Shown here in pieces: positions 52,401-60,172 of a DNA stretch of 64,000 nt. The stretch's first letter is position 1; every line of letters begins with the position of its first letter. This stretch comes from Hyphomonas sp. L-53-1-40 (lineage in GTDB: Bacteria > Pseudomonadota > Alphaproteobacteria > Caulobacterales > Hyphomonadaceae). The stretch is taken from contig NZ_AWFI01000001.1 in assembly GCF_000682775.1 (NCBI RefSeq), positions 558,001 to 622,000 of the forward strand, given 5' to 3'. Position numbers and translations under genes: made by a program. A model generated the notes under the pieces. It did not search any database. It had not been told where the DNA came from and saw nothing but the letters and a program-made list of their open reading frames with translations.

Positions 52401-52752
52401 CTTCGGCATGGGCAAGAATATCTTCCAGAGTGATCAGGCAGTCGCCTTTTTCCGCTTGCAATTTACCGGCCGATAAAAGGTGCGAAAGGTGTCCATAAGC
52501 TGTCCGGCTTTTTGGGTAGCAAATCACTTCCGGACCATCCGTCGGCACGAGGCGCGCACCGACGAGAAGACGCAGGTCGGCTTCTTTTGCCGCGATATGA
52601 GCACGCACGACACCGGCTAGCGTATTATGGTCTGCAACACCGATAGCGACATGCCCCAATTGTTTGGCGACCAGGACGAGTTCTTCTGCATGTGAGGCAC
52701 CGTGCAAAAAAGAAAAATTCGTCGTAAGGGAGAGCTCGGCATAGTCGGTCAT
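49498..52752 (-). CDS. dnaE2: Error-prone DNA polymerase III alpha subunit, DnaE2/ImuC
   Basis: Translesion C-family polymerase of about 1084 residues. It has an N-terminal PHP domain ([23 protein letters not shown]), the polymerase core with [19 protein letters not shown] and the catalytic acidic [25 protein letters not shown] near 400, the QEQAMQIA block, a helix-hairpin region, and a C-terminal OB fold ([25 protein letters not shown]). It lacks the tau- and epsilon-binding tail of the replicative enzyme. The ATG at 52752 overlaps the imuB stop as ATGA. Last gene of the SOS cassette at 49498-55101; works with ImuA and ImuB in damage-induced mutagenesis. Confidence 0.95.
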   Translation of the reverse strand: [1084 protein letters not shown]

Positions 52753-54473
52753 GCGAAGAGGCCGTGTACATACCATTCGGGTGCCCCGCCACGTCCATCA
52801 CCGTAAAGCCCTTCGCGGAACAGCCAATAGCGCCGCCCGGTCGCGTCCTCGACGCGGTAATAGTCCCGCGCGCGGGGCAGTAGCTTTACTGGCTCGGATG
52901 GGGCATCCAGCATGGCCTCGAGATCTGCGCGGACATGCGCGATCTGGGCAGCATCGGCCCGCGGATCCATTTTGGGGGTAAGCCAATAGCGGGCTTGGCC
53001 TCTCAGTGCGGGTGGGGCTTGTGGTGTGGCAATATGGGTCCACCATTCCGGAGCGATCCGTTCAGGTCCGTCGGCCCGCGTCACTGTACGCGGCACGCGA
53101 CGCCAGATGAAGCGCAGAGGCGGGCCGTCCGGCACTTCGGCCATGACTGTGACTCGTTCCGGGGAGGACAGGAGGCGAATGGGGCGCGGTCCGGCAGCCG
53201 GGCTGTGGATAGCAAGGGCCGGGACATCGCCGGTGAACTGCACTTGGCGTTCGGCGCGTTCCGGCACATGACTCTCTCGTGGTTGGACAAGGCTTACGGT
53301 GTGTTCGCCCAGCCGGGCCATGATCCGGTCGGCCAGCGCGGACAGGGCGGCAACGTTCATGTCCGTCGAGGCGAGGTCGCCCGACAGCGCCATGGGGCTG
53401 GTCTCCATCTTGTCTGTGCGATGGGCTTCGAGCAGAAGCAGGTCGATACCAAAGCCGGGGTCAATCGAATCGATCCGTTCACGAAACAGGCGGAGAATGT
53501 GTTTCGGCTCACGCGCAGGGCGGGCGGTCTTCACTTCCAGTTCGGAGCGTGTTCCGTCAGACTTGAATGCCACGAGCAGAAAGTGCCGCGCGCCGAGACC
53601 GGTCGCACTGAGGGCCTTACAAAGATTCTGCGTCAATTGTTCGAGGCCAATTTCGATGGCTTCGTTGGTGGCAATCGGTTCTGGACAGTTCAACCGAGCG
53701 GATCGGATCGGCAGGGGGCGCAGGGGCGCCAGTGGTTCATGGCGCAGGCCTAGGGCCTGGTCGAGCCTTAAGAGTACCGCATCGGCGGCAGATCTTGACT
53801 GGAAGCGCCGTCCCAGAGCTTTTCGATCGATGCCGTAAAGCTGGCCGATCCGCGTGAGGCCGAAGCGGCGCAGCAGGGTTTCAGCGTCAGGCGACAGGCG
53901 CAGGGCTGCGACGGGAAGCTCAGCAAGGCCAGCCTCTTCTTCACCTGCCTGCAGGCAGGTGCCTGGCGCGGCCCGGGAGAGAGCGGAGGCTGCGCCCGGC
54001 GTACCGGCAAGGCCCAGCCGGTGCGGGATGGCATTACGCTCCAGCAGACCGGATAGTGCCTCCATCATGGCCAGTTCGCCGCCATAGAGGTGTTCGCACC
54101 CCGTGGTCTCCAGGATGAGGCCGTCAGTGCCATCGATCGCGATCAGCGGCGCAAACCGGATCATCCAGTCGCCGAGTGCGGACAGGGCGCGGGTGTCGGC
54201 GACCGGGTCCATGTCCTCGGTAACAAGGTTGGGCACGCGGGCCCGTGCATCGGTGAAGGCCAACCCTTCTGCTATGCCAAGCTGACGGGCAGGGTCATTG
54301 GCAGCGGCGATGCGCAGACCCTTGGTGCTGTTTTCAAGCAGGGCAAAGGGCAGGTGAGGGTCAGGCGGTTTGCCGGAGGCCGGGCGGGCCGATCCGGTCC
54401 TGAGAGCGCGGCGAGCGCGCCGGAGTCGGGTCAGCGGCCAGTCCGGAAACCACACGCAAAGATAGCGTTTCAT
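52749..54473 (-). CDS. imuB: Y-family polymerase-like protein ImuB
   Basis: Non-catalytic Y-family relative of about 574 residues that links DnaE2 to the sliding clamp. The start is placed at 54473 (KRYLCVWFPDWPLTRLRRA), the usual ImuB opening; the frame is open to 54620 inside imuA. The palm region lacks the usual acidic catalytic set; a fingers/thumb-like domain with LRRFGLTRIGQLYGIDRKALGRRFQ lies near 195-220, and the C-terminal EDATGRRYWLFREGLYGDG motif is typical of the family. It overlaps imuA by 113 bp and dnaE2 by 4 bp. Confidence 0.93.
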   Translation of the reverse strand: MKRYLCVWFPDWPLTRLRRARRALRTGSARPASGKPPDPHLPFALLENSTKGLRIAAANDPARQLGIAEGLAFTDARARVPNLVTEDMDPVADTRALSALGDWMIRFAPLIAIDGTDGLILETTGCEHLYGGELAMMEALSGLLERNAIPHRLGLAGTPGAASALSRAAPGTCLQAGEEEAGLAELPVAALRLSPDAETLLRRFGLTRIGQLYGIDRKALGRRFQSRSAADAVLLRLDQALGLRHEPLAPLRPLPIRSARLNCPEPIATNEAIEIGLEQLTQNLCKALSATGLGARHFLLVAFKSDGTRSELEVKTARPAREPKHILRLFRERIDSIDPGFGIDLLLLEAHRTDKMETSPMALSGDLASTDMNVAALSALADRIMARLGEHTVSLVQPRESHVPERAERQVQFTGDVPALAIHSPAAGPRPIRLLSSPERVTVMAEVPDGPPLRFIWRRVPRTVTRADGPERIAPEWWTHIATPQAPPALRGQARYWLTPKMDPRADAAQIAHVRADLEAMLDAPSEPVKLLPRARDYYRVEDATGRRYWLFREGLYGDGRGGAPEWYVHGLFA

Positions 54474-55101
54474 CGTCAAGCTCCAGATCAAATGATTGCC
54501 CTGCCATGTGTGGGGCCTGGCGGGACCGTTCGAGCACAGCCTTCCAGCGGAGCGCTCCGGGGGCATGCGTGTCGTAGCGGTTAGGGGATGAGGGGCGCGG
54601 GGAAAGGCGCCATCGGGCACTGGCAGCGGTGGCGCCGTCCCGCGTATAGGGCATCAGCAGAATAACCGGCGTGCCATGCCGCCCGGATACAAGCGCGAGC
54701 CGGCGCGAGGCGGTGAAATTGGCATCCTCCAATTCTGCAATCACCAGTGAGGCCACACCGGAGCGGATGGCTTCTTCGGTGGCCCAGAGAGCTTCTGCAG
54801 GCTTGCGGGGGGTGATGTTCAGGTTTGGGGGCATGTCTGGGGCGACTTCTCGGCAGCCAGCCTGAAGGAGGACACCATGGGCCTGTTTCAGGCTGGACTG
54901 GCGGATCCAGATAACAGGGCCCTTGCGACGTGCGCGTGCCGCGAGCGCAAAGCCGGTCATCGCCGGAAAATCCCCGTGTGAAGCCTCGCAGATCTCATGG
55001 ACACCTGCCTCTCCCAGACCCAGTGGAAAAGGCATGCTCGGCTGCTGCTGAGGCGGGAAGCAATGAAAAGCGTCCTTTAGGGAAGATGGGATTGATGCCA
55101 T
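54361..55101 (-). CDS. imuA: ImuA (RecA/SulA-like) translesion synthesis accessory protein
   Basis: RecA-like small protein of 246 residues, first gene of the imuA-imuB-dnaE2 cassette. Visible features: GLGEAGVHEICEASHGDFPAMTGFALAARARRKGPVIWIRQ (about 27-68) and ASLVIAELEDANFTASRRLALVSGRHGTPVILLMP (about 115-150), matching the RecA-like fold without a classical Walker A. The annotated ATG at 55101 is only 2 bp from the LexA box, leaving no room for a ribosome site; a leaderless mRNA or an internal start (ATG at 55035) is possible. The C-terminus overlaps imuB by 113 bp. Confidence 0.88.
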   Translation of the reverse strand: MASIPSSLKDAFHCFPPQQQPSMPFPLGLGEAGVHEICEASHGDFPAMTGFALAARARRKGPVIWIRQSSLKQAHGVLLQAGCREVAPDMPPNLNITPRKPAEALWATEEAIRSGVASLVIAELEDANFTASRRLALVSGRHGTPVILLMPYTRDGATAASARWRLSPRPSSPNRYDTHAPGALRWKAVLERSRQAPHMAGQSFDLELDDETLSLRVVSGLAADPTPARSPRSQDRIGPPGLRQTA

Positions 55102-55103
55102 TT

Positions 55104-55118
55104 GTTCATTATTTGTTC
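55104..55118. promoter_or_regulatory. LexA (SOS) box upstream of imuA
   Basis: GTTC-ATTATTT-GTTC is a perfect GTTC-N7-GTTC, the direct-repeat LexA site of alphaproteobacteria. It ends 2 bp from the first possible imuA codon, so DNA damage should induce the whole cassette. Confidence 0.88.
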
Positions 55119-55291
55119 TTATCGCGTTGAGTCAACTGACTCCGTCGAGCAGAAAGGATTTCAACAGGTACAGTGGCGGTTTCTGACGGACTTGTCCTGT
55201 AATGGATTATTCAGGACGAGGTTGGCCTAGCCGTAGCAGAAAGATCTGTGGACAGTGCTGACGCTGGCGACAAATGCCCTCGTGTCGGCCG

Positions 55292-55954
55292 TCAGGTATG
55301 TGTGAAAACAAGAAGCAGCAGGATCGGCAAGGCAAAGCCCGCAATCGTAAGTGGCCATGTGCTGGGGCGGCGCGTGGAATGCATCTGCAACAGCCAGAGC
55401 CCAGACGCACAGAACAAGACAACTGCAATGGCGAACAGGTCGAGAAACAATGTCCAGGCGAAGCCAGTATTTCGGCCCTTGTGCAGGTCGTTGAGATAGG
55501 CGACCGCGCCGCGACTGGTTTTTTCGAACATGACTTCGCCGGTCTCACGGTCAATGCTGATCCAGGCATCTCCACCGGGCCGGGGCAGGGTGATATACGC
55601 GTCAAAATCGGTCCATTCGACCGGGCGGCCTGTTGTATCAAAGCTCGTCTCAGATTTGAGATAGGTCGCGACCTCGGCGGGCAGGCTGGACTCGGCGCCA
55701 GTCTTCGCATGTTCATCAAGTAGCGTGACCAGCTCGCCTGGCAGGATGCTCTCGCCTTCGATGGTTTTTGGCTTTGAGGTAAGATCGCTGGCATGATTGA
55801 GCGTAATGCCAGTCGCCGCAAACAGCATCATGCCGACAAGACAGAGCGCGCCAGACATCCAGTGAACGGTTCGCACCTGACGCTTGATGAACATTTTCAA
55901 GGAGGCGCGTTTCGCGGGGGCGGTCTGGGAGAGGCTCATTCCGTCAGGGCTCAT
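55292..55954 (-). CDS. PepSY-associated TM helix domain protein
   Basis: Membrane protein of about 220 residues with an N-terminal helix (VHWMSGALCLVGMMLFAATGITLNHASDL), a periplasmic PepSY-like region containing WISIDRETGEVMFEKTSRGAVAYLNDLHKGRNTG, and two closing helices (WTLFLDLFAIAVVLFCASGLWLLQ and STWPLTIAGFALPILLLLVF). The frame is open to 56089, but the part before the ATG at 55954 is unlike a protein; an ATG at 55939 is also possible and neither has a strong ribosome site. A Fur-like box at 56029-56043 lies 75 bp upstream, so an iron-related role like that of the larger PepSY protein at 47992 is likely. Confidence 0.82.
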   Translation of the reverse strand: MSPDGMSLSQTAPAKRASLKMFIKRQVRTVHWMSGALCLVGMMLFAATGITLNHASDLTSKPKTIEGESILPGELVTLLDEHAKTGAESSLPAEVATYLKSETSFDTTGRPVEWTDFDAYITLPRPGGDAWISIDRETGEVMFEKTSRGAVAYLNDLHKGRNTGFAWTLFLDLFAIAVVLFCASGLWLLQMHSTRRPSTWPLTIAGFALPILLLLVFTHT

Positions 55955-56028
55955 TATCTGTAGTGCGCCGTCTGAAGTTGGGCGCGGTCTGGTGGAGTTT
56001 CGCCTCCTAACATGCGCGAATATGCGCC

Positions 56029-56043
56029 TGCAAGTCATTCTCA
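56029..56043. promoter_or_regulatory. Fur-like box upstream of the PepSY gene
   Basis: TGCAAGT-C-ATTCTCA has one perfect Fur-type arm (ATTCTCA, or TGAGAAT on the - strand) and a weaker partner. A nearby ATTGACTTGC word also occurs before the siderophore receptor at 45118-45127, supporting shared iron control of the two PepSY-linked loci. Confidence 0.4.
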
Positions 56044-56119
56044 ATGCGTGTGTGCAATTGACTTGCTGCGGGCCTGTTGGTCTAGCCAAGACGTATACGT
56101 TTCCTGACCAGGCATCTGA

Positions 56120-57502
56120 ATGCGCTACGCTCTTCTAGACTCATGTGATCCCGTCCGGGCCGCCACACTTTTCTATGGCGATGCGGCAACCCTCTGGCTC
56201 GATAGCGCGGATACCGATCACCCTTCATCACGCTGGTCATATCTCTGCATTGCACCAATCGCGACTTTGCAGGTTCGTGCGGAGGAGCTGTCACGCGGTA
56301 AGGATGGCTTCGCAGACAGGGCGGACGAAGTAAGGGCCTGGATACGCAGCACCGAACGGCAGCGCATTGCGGAAGGTCCCCCGTTCCAAGGCGGCGCGGC
56401 GGGCTATGTTTCCTATGATGCTGCGCCACTCTTCCTTGAGCGATTCAAATCGCGGCACGTGCCGCGCTCTGACCTGATCGAACTCAACCTTTATGACACG
56501 TTGCTGGCATTCGATTTGGAGGGTCAGAAGACTTGGGTCATGTCGGCCGGGCTGAGGGCGGCGAACGCAGAAGAGGATGACGCGCTGGCAGATGCGAAGA
56601 TTGCGGAGGTGCTGACCCGTCTGGGCGACACGCGGCGTGCCCCGGATGTGGACGTGCCATTGGGCTGGTCACGCCCGGATCAGGCTATTGATTACATTGC
56701 GGCCGTAAAGTGTACACAGGATTATATTCTGGATGGCGACATTTATCAGGCCAACATTGCGCAGAATTGGGTGGCATCGCATTGCGACGTGTCGTCGGCT
56801 TTTTCCAACTATCTGCAGATGCGCGAGCGGACGCCTGCGCCCTTCGCGGCGTTCGGCCATTTTGAAGGGCGTGTTCTGGCAAGCGCATCGCCAGAGCGCT
56901 TGATCTCCGCTTCGGCTACGGGGCGAGTCGTGGCGGAGCCGATCAAGGGAACCGTCAGACGCGAGGCTGACCTGATCGAGGACGATCTGGCGCAGGCAGG
57001 CCTGTTGGCCTCTGAGAAGGATCGCGCCGAGAACATCATGATAACTGACCTTCTACGGAATGATTTGTCCATCGTGTGCGAACCTGAATCGGTTGAAGTG
57101 ACATCGCTTTGCCGCTTGGAGACATTCTCCAATCTTCATCACCTCGTCTCGACCATTGAGGGCGACTTGTCGGACGACAAGGATGGCATTGACCTGTTCA
57201 AGGCAGTGTTTCCCGGTGGATCCATCACAGGCGCGCCGAAATTGCGCGCGATGGAAATCATTGACGAACTGGAGCAACGTCCTCGTGGCGCGTATTGCGG
57301 AGCTATTGGCTATGTCGGTTTTGATGGTGCATTGGATTTCAACATCCTGATCCGTACCATTGATCATTTGCCGAAAGAGAGCACGCTATTAGCCGGCGGG
57401 GGGATCACATTGATGTCGGACCCGGGTGGCGAACTAGCAGAGTCAGAGTTGAAAGCAGAGCGGATCGCGCCGTCCCTGTTCCGGGTGGGGAAGAAGGTAT
57501 GA
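56120..57502 (+). CDS. pabB: Aminodeoxychorismate synthase component I
   Basis: Chorismate-utilising enzyme of 460 residues making 4-amino-4-deoxychorismate with PabA. The chorismate-binding core carries EPIKGTVRREADLIEDD (about 275-291); the PIKGT lysine marks PabB rather than anthranilate synthase, which has PIAGT. RNDLSIVCEPESV, ETFSNLHHLVSTIEGDL and FPGGSITGAPKLRAMEIIDELE follow as in the family. The start codon overlap with pabA at its end (ATGA) shows translational coupling. It begins the pabB-pabA-pabC operon for folate precursor synthesis. Confidence 0.92.
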   Translation: MRYALLDSCDPVRAATLFYGDAATLWLDSADTDHPSSRWSYLCIAPIATLQVRAEELSRGKDGFADRADEVRAWIRSTERQRIAEGPPFQGGAAGYVSYDAAPLFLERFKSRHVPRSDLIELNLYDTLLAFDLEGQKTWVMSAGLRAANAEEDDALADAKIAEVLTRLGDTRRAPDVDVPLGWSRPDQAIDYIAAVKCTQDYILDGDIYQANIAQNWVASHCDVSSAFSNYLQMRERTPAPFAAFGHFEGRVLASASPERLISASATGRVVAEPIKGTVRREADLIEDDLAQAGLLASEKDRAENIMITDLLRNDLSIVCEPESVEVTSLCRLETFSNLHHLVSTIEGDLSDDKDGIDLFKAVFPGGSITGAPKLRAMEIIDELEQRPRGAYCGAIGYVGFDGALDFNILIRTIDHLPKESTLLAGGGITLMSDPGGELAESELKAERIAPSLFRVGKKV

Positions 57503-58080
57503 TCCTCGTGCTCAACAATCGCGACAGTTTCGTTCATAATCTCGCGCGCTATCTGACATGCGAAGGCGCGGATGTGACGGTCGTTGATAGTGACCGGATT
57601 ACTCTCCATGAAATCACCGATCTTGCGCCTCAAGCGCTCGTCCTGTCGCCGGGACCATGTACACCGAATGAGGCAGGGATCTGCTTGGAAGCAGTTCAGT
57701 ACTTCGCTGGGAAGCTGCCAGTTCTCGGAGTGTGTCTTGGGCACCAGGCGATCGCGCAGGTTTATGGGGGCAAGATTGTCAGGTCCAATTTTCCCCGCCA
57801 TGGACGCACCACGACGTTGTCAGTGCAGGGCGGAGCCTTGTTTGCTGGCTTGCCCCGCGCTTTTGATGTCAGTCTGTACAATTCTCTCGTGGCAACATTT
57901 GATGATTTTCCGGACCAATTTCAAATTGATGCGGTATCTGCGGAGGGAGACATTATGGCGCTGTCACACACATCCTTTCCGCTATTCAGTGTTCAGTTTC
58001 ACCCAGAGTCTGTGCTTACCGAGCATGGCGCTGAGCTGATCAGGAATTTTGTACAGCTCGCGAAGAACTGGAAACCGTAA
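57499..58080 (+). CDS. pabA: Aminodeoxychorismate synthase component II (glutamine amidotransferase)
   Basis: Class I glutamine amidotransferase of 193 residues supplying ammonia to PabB. It has the oxyanion SPGPCTPNEAG near 50, the nucleophile in VCLGHQAIAQVYGG (Cys at about 80) and the His-Glu pair in VQFHPESVLTEHG near 170. It overlaps pabB by 4 bp and its stop overlaps the next start (TAATG). In many bacteria this subunit is shared with tryptophan synthesis; no trp genes are present in the window. Confidence 0.92.
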   Translation: MILVLNNRDSFVHNLARYLTCEGADVTVVDSDRITLHEITDLAPQALVLSPGPCTPNEAGICLEAVQYFAGKLPVLGVCLGHQAIAQVYGGKIVRSNFPRHGRTTTLSVQGGALFAGLPRAFDVSLYNSLVATFDDFPDQFQIDAVSAEGDIMALSHTSFPLFSVQFHPESVLTEHGAELIRNFVQLAKNWKP

Positions 58081-58892
58081 TGATCTTGTCTCAGCCGTCT
58101 GCCTTGTCTGACCAGTCGGAACTGTTTGACCTTCGGGACCGCGGCTTGTTGTTGGCAGATGGCGTGTTCGATACGTCGCTCGTCAGCGATGGACGCGTCA
58201 TTCTGCGCGATGCACACTTGGACCGGCTTACCGAAGGGGCCACTGCGCTGGGTATTGAACTTGAGCGCAAGACTGTTACCCGTGTGATGGATGCGGCGAT
58301 TGAGGGCACTGTGTCGGGTGCATTGCGTATCACGGTCACACGCGGCGCCGGGGTCCGCGGGCTCGCGGATGACATGGCGGCTTCGCCAACCCTCATCGCG
58401 CGTGTTTCAGAATATGATGGGAGTCTGACGCCAGAGGCTTTGCGAGCGCATAAAAGTACAATCCAACGCAATCCAACTTCCATCACCGCTCGCTACAAGA
58501 CCTTATCCTACACAGACAATATCGCAGCGTTGCGTGGGGCTATTCATGCTGGCTTTAATGAGGCATTCTTTTTCTCGCCTGATGGGCATCTTGCCTGCGC
58601 CAGTGTGGCGAATGTGTTCGTGCAGATGGATGAAGCTATCTTTACGCCGCCCGTTGGGGATGGTGCTCTGCCGGGTGTGGTGCGGAACTGGATTTTGGGA
58701 AAAGGACGTATCGGCGATTTCGCCGTTTCGGAACGGTCCATCTCGCTTGGTGACCTTCGATCCGCAGACAGGGTTTTCCTAACCAACAGTCTGCGCCTGT
58801 TCCAACCGGTCTCAGTGTTTGAAACCAGGACTTTCAATACTGACTTGCCTGCGGGCTGTGCCGAATTGCGAGCAGAACTACTTACCAACTGA
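58080..58892 (+). CDS. pabC: Class IV aminotransferase family, probable aminodeoxychorismate lyase
   Basis: PLP enzyme of 270 residues of the D-amino acid/branched-chain aminotransferase fold. The active-site lysine is in SITARYKTLSYTDNI near 140, with RGLLLADGVFDTSLV near 20 and the phosphate-binding ASVANVFVQMDEAIFTPPVGDGALPGVVRNWIL near 180-210. Directly following pabB-pabA it most likely releases pyruvate from aminodeoxychorismate to give p-aminobenzoate. The sequence alone would also allow a D-amino acid or branched-chain aminotransferase; the operon decides. Confidence 0.88.
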   Translation: MILSQPSALSDQSELFDLRDRGLLLADGVFDTSLVSDGRVILRDAHLDRLTEGATALGIELERKTVTRVMDAAIEGTVSGALRITVTRGAGVRGLADDMAASPTLIARVSEYDGSLTPEALRAHKSTIQRNPTSITARYKTLSYTDNIAALRGAIHAGFNEAFFFSPDGHLACASVANVFVQMDEAIFTPPVGDGALPGVVRNWILGKGRIGDFAVSERSISLGDLRSADRVFLTNSLRLFQPVSVFETRTFNTDLPAGCAELRAELLTN

Positions 58893-58910
58893 CCCCGCTT
58901 TTCCGGAATG

Positions 58911-60026
58911 CTAGGCGAGGGCTTCCGCCAATGGCGTTAGCTCTAGTTCCAGACTTTCCGCAACAGCTTCGCACGTTACTTTGCCATCCCAGACATTGAG
59001 GCCTGCTGCCAAATGCGGGTCTGACTTGAGCGCGGCTTTCCATCTCTTGTCGGCAATTCGCAAAGCATGGGGCAGGGTCGCATTGTTGAGCGCGTAGGTG
59101 GACGTGCGCGCTACGGCGCCGGGCATGTTCGCCACGCAATAGTGGACAATGTCATCGACCACATAAGTTGGAGCATCATGCGTGGTCGGATGGGACGTTT
59201 CGAAACAACCGCCTTGGTCGATCGCGACATCCACCATCACTGCGCCGGGCTGCATGATGGAGAGCATTTGGCGGGTGATGAGTTTGGGCGCTGCAGAACC
59301 GGGGACGAGCACCGCGCCGATTACGAGATCGGCCTGGGCAATTTCCTGTTCCAGCGTTGCGCGGGTTGAGTAAACTGTGTTGGCGCCCGCCTCGAAATGC
59401 GTGGCGAGGCGTTCGAGTACATCTGGATTACGGTCGAGAATGGTAACGTCCGCATGCATGCCGACGGCCATCTGTGCCGCATTGAAGCCGACCACGCCGC
59501 CGCCAATGATCACGACCCGGCTGGCATGTACGCCCGGCACGCCGCCAATCAGAACACCGCGGCCGCCTTTTGCTTTTTCGAGGGCTGAGGCACCGGCTTG
59601 AACGGCCAGACGACCCGCGACCTGGCTCATGGGTTTAAGCAGAGGCAGGCCACCGGTGCGGTCGGTCACAGTCTCATAGGCGATACACGTCGCACCGGAT
59701 GCCATCAGATCCTGCGTCTGCTCAGGATCGGGAGCCAGGTGGAGATAGGTGAAGAGAATCTGACCAGGGCGAAGTTGGGCGCGCTCTGGTGCGAGCGGCT
59801 CTTTCACCTTGATGATCATTTCGCACGTGCTGAACACGTCTGCAGCGGTATTTGCGATCTCGGCACCAACGGCGCGGTAGGCATCGTCAGTCGCACCGAT
59901 GCCCATGCCCGCCTGGGTTTCCACCAAAACTTTGTGCCCGCGCGCGGTGAACTCGCTTACGCTTTCCGGCGTGAGTCCGACCCTGAACTCATTGTTTTTG
60001 ATTTCTTTTGGAACGCCAATCTGCAT
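58911..60026 (-). CDS. ald: Alanine dehydrogenase
   Basis: NAD-dependent enzyme of 371 residues interconverting alanine and pyruvate plus ammonia; hexameric and cytoplasmic. Landmarks: [20 protein letters not shown] at the start, the substrate-binding Lys in IIKVKEPL near 73 and His in LHLAP near 95, and the NAD-binding [19 protein letters not shown] near 170-188. Length is standard. Its promoter region (60027-60090) is very AT-rich and contains GGTTATATTACC on the - strand, a near-palindrome that could bind an Lrp/AsnC-type regulator; this is weak evidence. It is convergent with pabC 18 bp away and may help nitrogen and carbon balance during amine or amide use. Confidence 0.94.
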   Translation of the reverse strand: MQIGVPKEIKNNEFRVGLTPESVSEFTARGHKVLVETQAGMGIGATDDAYRAVGAEIANTAADVFSTCEMIIKVKEPLAPERAQLRPGQILFTYLHLAPDPEQTQDLMASGATCIAYETVTDRTGGLPLLKPMSQVAGRLAVQAGASALEKAKGGRGVLIGGVPGVHASRVVIIGGGVVGFNAAQMAVGMHADVTILDRNPDVLERLATHFEAGANTVYSTRATLEQEIAQADLVIGAVLVPGSAAPKLITRQMLSIMQPGAVMVDVAIDQGGCFETSHPTTHDAPTYVVDDIVHYCVANMPGAVARTSTYALNNATLPHALRIADKRWKAALKSDPHLAAGLNVWDGKVTCEAVAESLELELTPLAEALA

Positions 60027-60095
60027 GCGGAGACTCCCAGAGGGTAATATAACCTAATTTCTCGGGGATATCGTATATAATATGCCTTCATGTCC

Positions 60096-60134
60096 AGAGA
60101 AATCGCGCATCTTGTTTCAATGCGCGGTTTCTCT
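60096..60134. terminator. Bidirectional terminator between the RND operon and ald
   Basis: A 7+7-bp interrupted stem (AGAGAAA and CGCGCAT pairing with ATGCGCG and TTTCTCT) around a 9-base loop lies 39 bp after the outer membrane factor stop. On the + strand it is followed by an AT-rich tract. It separates the RND unit from the alanine dehydrogenase promoter. Confidence 0.65.
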
Positions 60135-60172
60135 TTCAAATTTTATTTCGTCTTGAGGGCGGGTCTGCCGGT

